In this document: in pieces, positions 63,239 through 64,000 of the stretch
How positions within the stretch are numbered: position 1 is the first letter of the stretch
Layout of the letters: each line of letters begins with the position of its first letter
Assembly (NCBI GenBank): GCA_014529385.2
Contig: CM043955.1
Location: 140,434,206-140,498,205 of the forward strand
Origin: Adiantum capillus-veneris
Lineage: Eukaryota; Streptophyta; Polypodiopsida; Polypodiales; Pteridaceae
Length of the DNA stretch: 64,000 nt
Direction of reading: 5' to 3'
The notes under the pieces: model-generated
Databases searched by the model: none
What the model saw: only the letters and a program-made list of their open reading frames with translations
What the model was told of the DNA's origin: nothing
Program-made: the position numbers and the translations under genes

Positions 63239-64000
63239 AAATCAGAGAAGCTATCTCTAAAGTCACCAGGGATTGATGGCATACCCAATGAGTTCTTTAT
63301 AGAATGCCAAGACTTTATAGTGCCCTATCTCTCTAGAGTATGGCAAGAAGCCACTAGAAAAGGAGCTCTTTCTGCTAGCATAACAATCGAGTTGTCAAAC
63401 TCATTCATAAGAAAGGAAGTAAGGAGGATTTGAGCAATTGGAGGCCTATTACTTGTCTAACTACCCTCTATAAAATCTATGCCCTGTGTCTGGCTAGAAG
63501 AATCAGCCTTATGATGGATCATATTATTCTTAAAGAGCAGAAAGGTTTCTTAAGAGGCAGATTCATCCTGGATGCAATTATGACTCTGTGGGAGGGGATA
63601 GAGCATGTATATGACACTGGGCATGAATTTTAGTTTTTAAAAGTGGATTTTGATAAGGCTTATGATAGGGTGGAATGGGATTTCATCCTCCAGTCTTTAT
63701 ATGATATTGGATTTGGGAAGAGATTCATAAAACTTGTTCATGTTCAGTTCGGAATGCATATGCAAGGATTACCATTAATGGTGACTTGACATATACAATT
63801 CTTTTGGTGAGATCAATTAGACAAGGTTGTCTTCTTGCTCCACTGCTATTTGCCATCTGCTTTGATGCTCTAGGATGGCTCATCAAAAACAGGATCAGTG
63901 AAGGTAAGGTTAAAGGGATTGAAATTCAGGGTACAATTTGTCCTTTATGTTTGTAGTCGTTTGCTGATGACATAAATGCATTGATGCAAGCAGACAGACT
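63239..64000 (+). pseudogene. L1-type LINE, reverse transcriptase part (continues past window end)
   Basis: Directly after the GGGGG duplication the LINE resumes. An N-terminal RT region with GIPNEFF is followed by NWRPITCLTTLYKIYALCLA (near 63438), EQKGFLRGRFILDA (near 63535), KVDFDKAYDRVEWDF (near 63640), SIRQGCLLAPLLFAI (near 63814) and FADDINAL (near 63960, the xADD catalytic box). Frameshifts near 63380, 63400 and 63760 and a TAG near 63631 make it inactive. The rest lies outside the window. Confidence 0.9.

Overview
The window looks like intergenic DNA from a large, repeat-rich land-plant nuclear genome. The evidence is Ty1/copia elements primed by initiator-Met tRNA, Ty3/gypsy gag-protease elements, an L1-type LINE, a CACTA-like element and a candidate Mutator-like element. 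It also carries fragments of plant genes: a DUF26/Gnk2 secreted-domain exon, a plant-type GH17 beta-1,3-glucanase and a poly(A)-binding-protein MLLE domain. Very long (GA)n arrays recur throughout. A fern or other non-seed vascular plant is possible, but that is only a guess. I see no bacterial operon, rRNA, intact tRNA gene or CRISPR array.

Layout: 1-6767 is low-information DNA with tandem duplications and microsatellites. 6768-26751 is a three-level nest. Family A, a non-coding LTR element (LARD-like, TSD TGTTT/TATTT), contains gypsy element C (7694-22021, TSD TCAAT). C in turn contains copia B copy 1 (8585-14130, TSD AGTAG). 26752-30654 holds an intact DUF26 exon, an inverted repeat and tRNA-like SINE pieces. 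30655-43886 is a second nest on the minus strand: copia B copy 2, split in gag by a second family A element (35660-42002, TSD AAGGC), with a CACTA-like element (34315-35652) inserted almost on the same spot. So A contains B in one nest and B contains A in the other.

43887-54370 holds a decayed minus-strand gene whose HLH...Q and YxxK motifs suggest a Rep/HUH endonuclease (about 44100-45626), followed by a degenerate copia element D (about 47106-51899). From about 54370 an L1-like LINE runs to the end of the window, split by gypsy element E (55737-63233, TSD GGGGG). E carries gag and protease but no reverse transcriptase or integrase, a candidate Mutator-like insertion (58463-59997, 11-bp TSD), a C-rich minisatellite, the PABP MLLE fragment and an antisense coiled-coil frame.

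Apart from the DUF26 exon, all coding sequence is broken by stops, frameshifts or insertions. The most interesting items are the Rep/HUH-like pseudogene, the two host-gene fragments inside LTR elements (GH17 in A, PABP in E), and the fully bounded nests that give relative insertion order. Element limits come from termini and target-site duplications read directly. Family names come from motif recognition without database searches.
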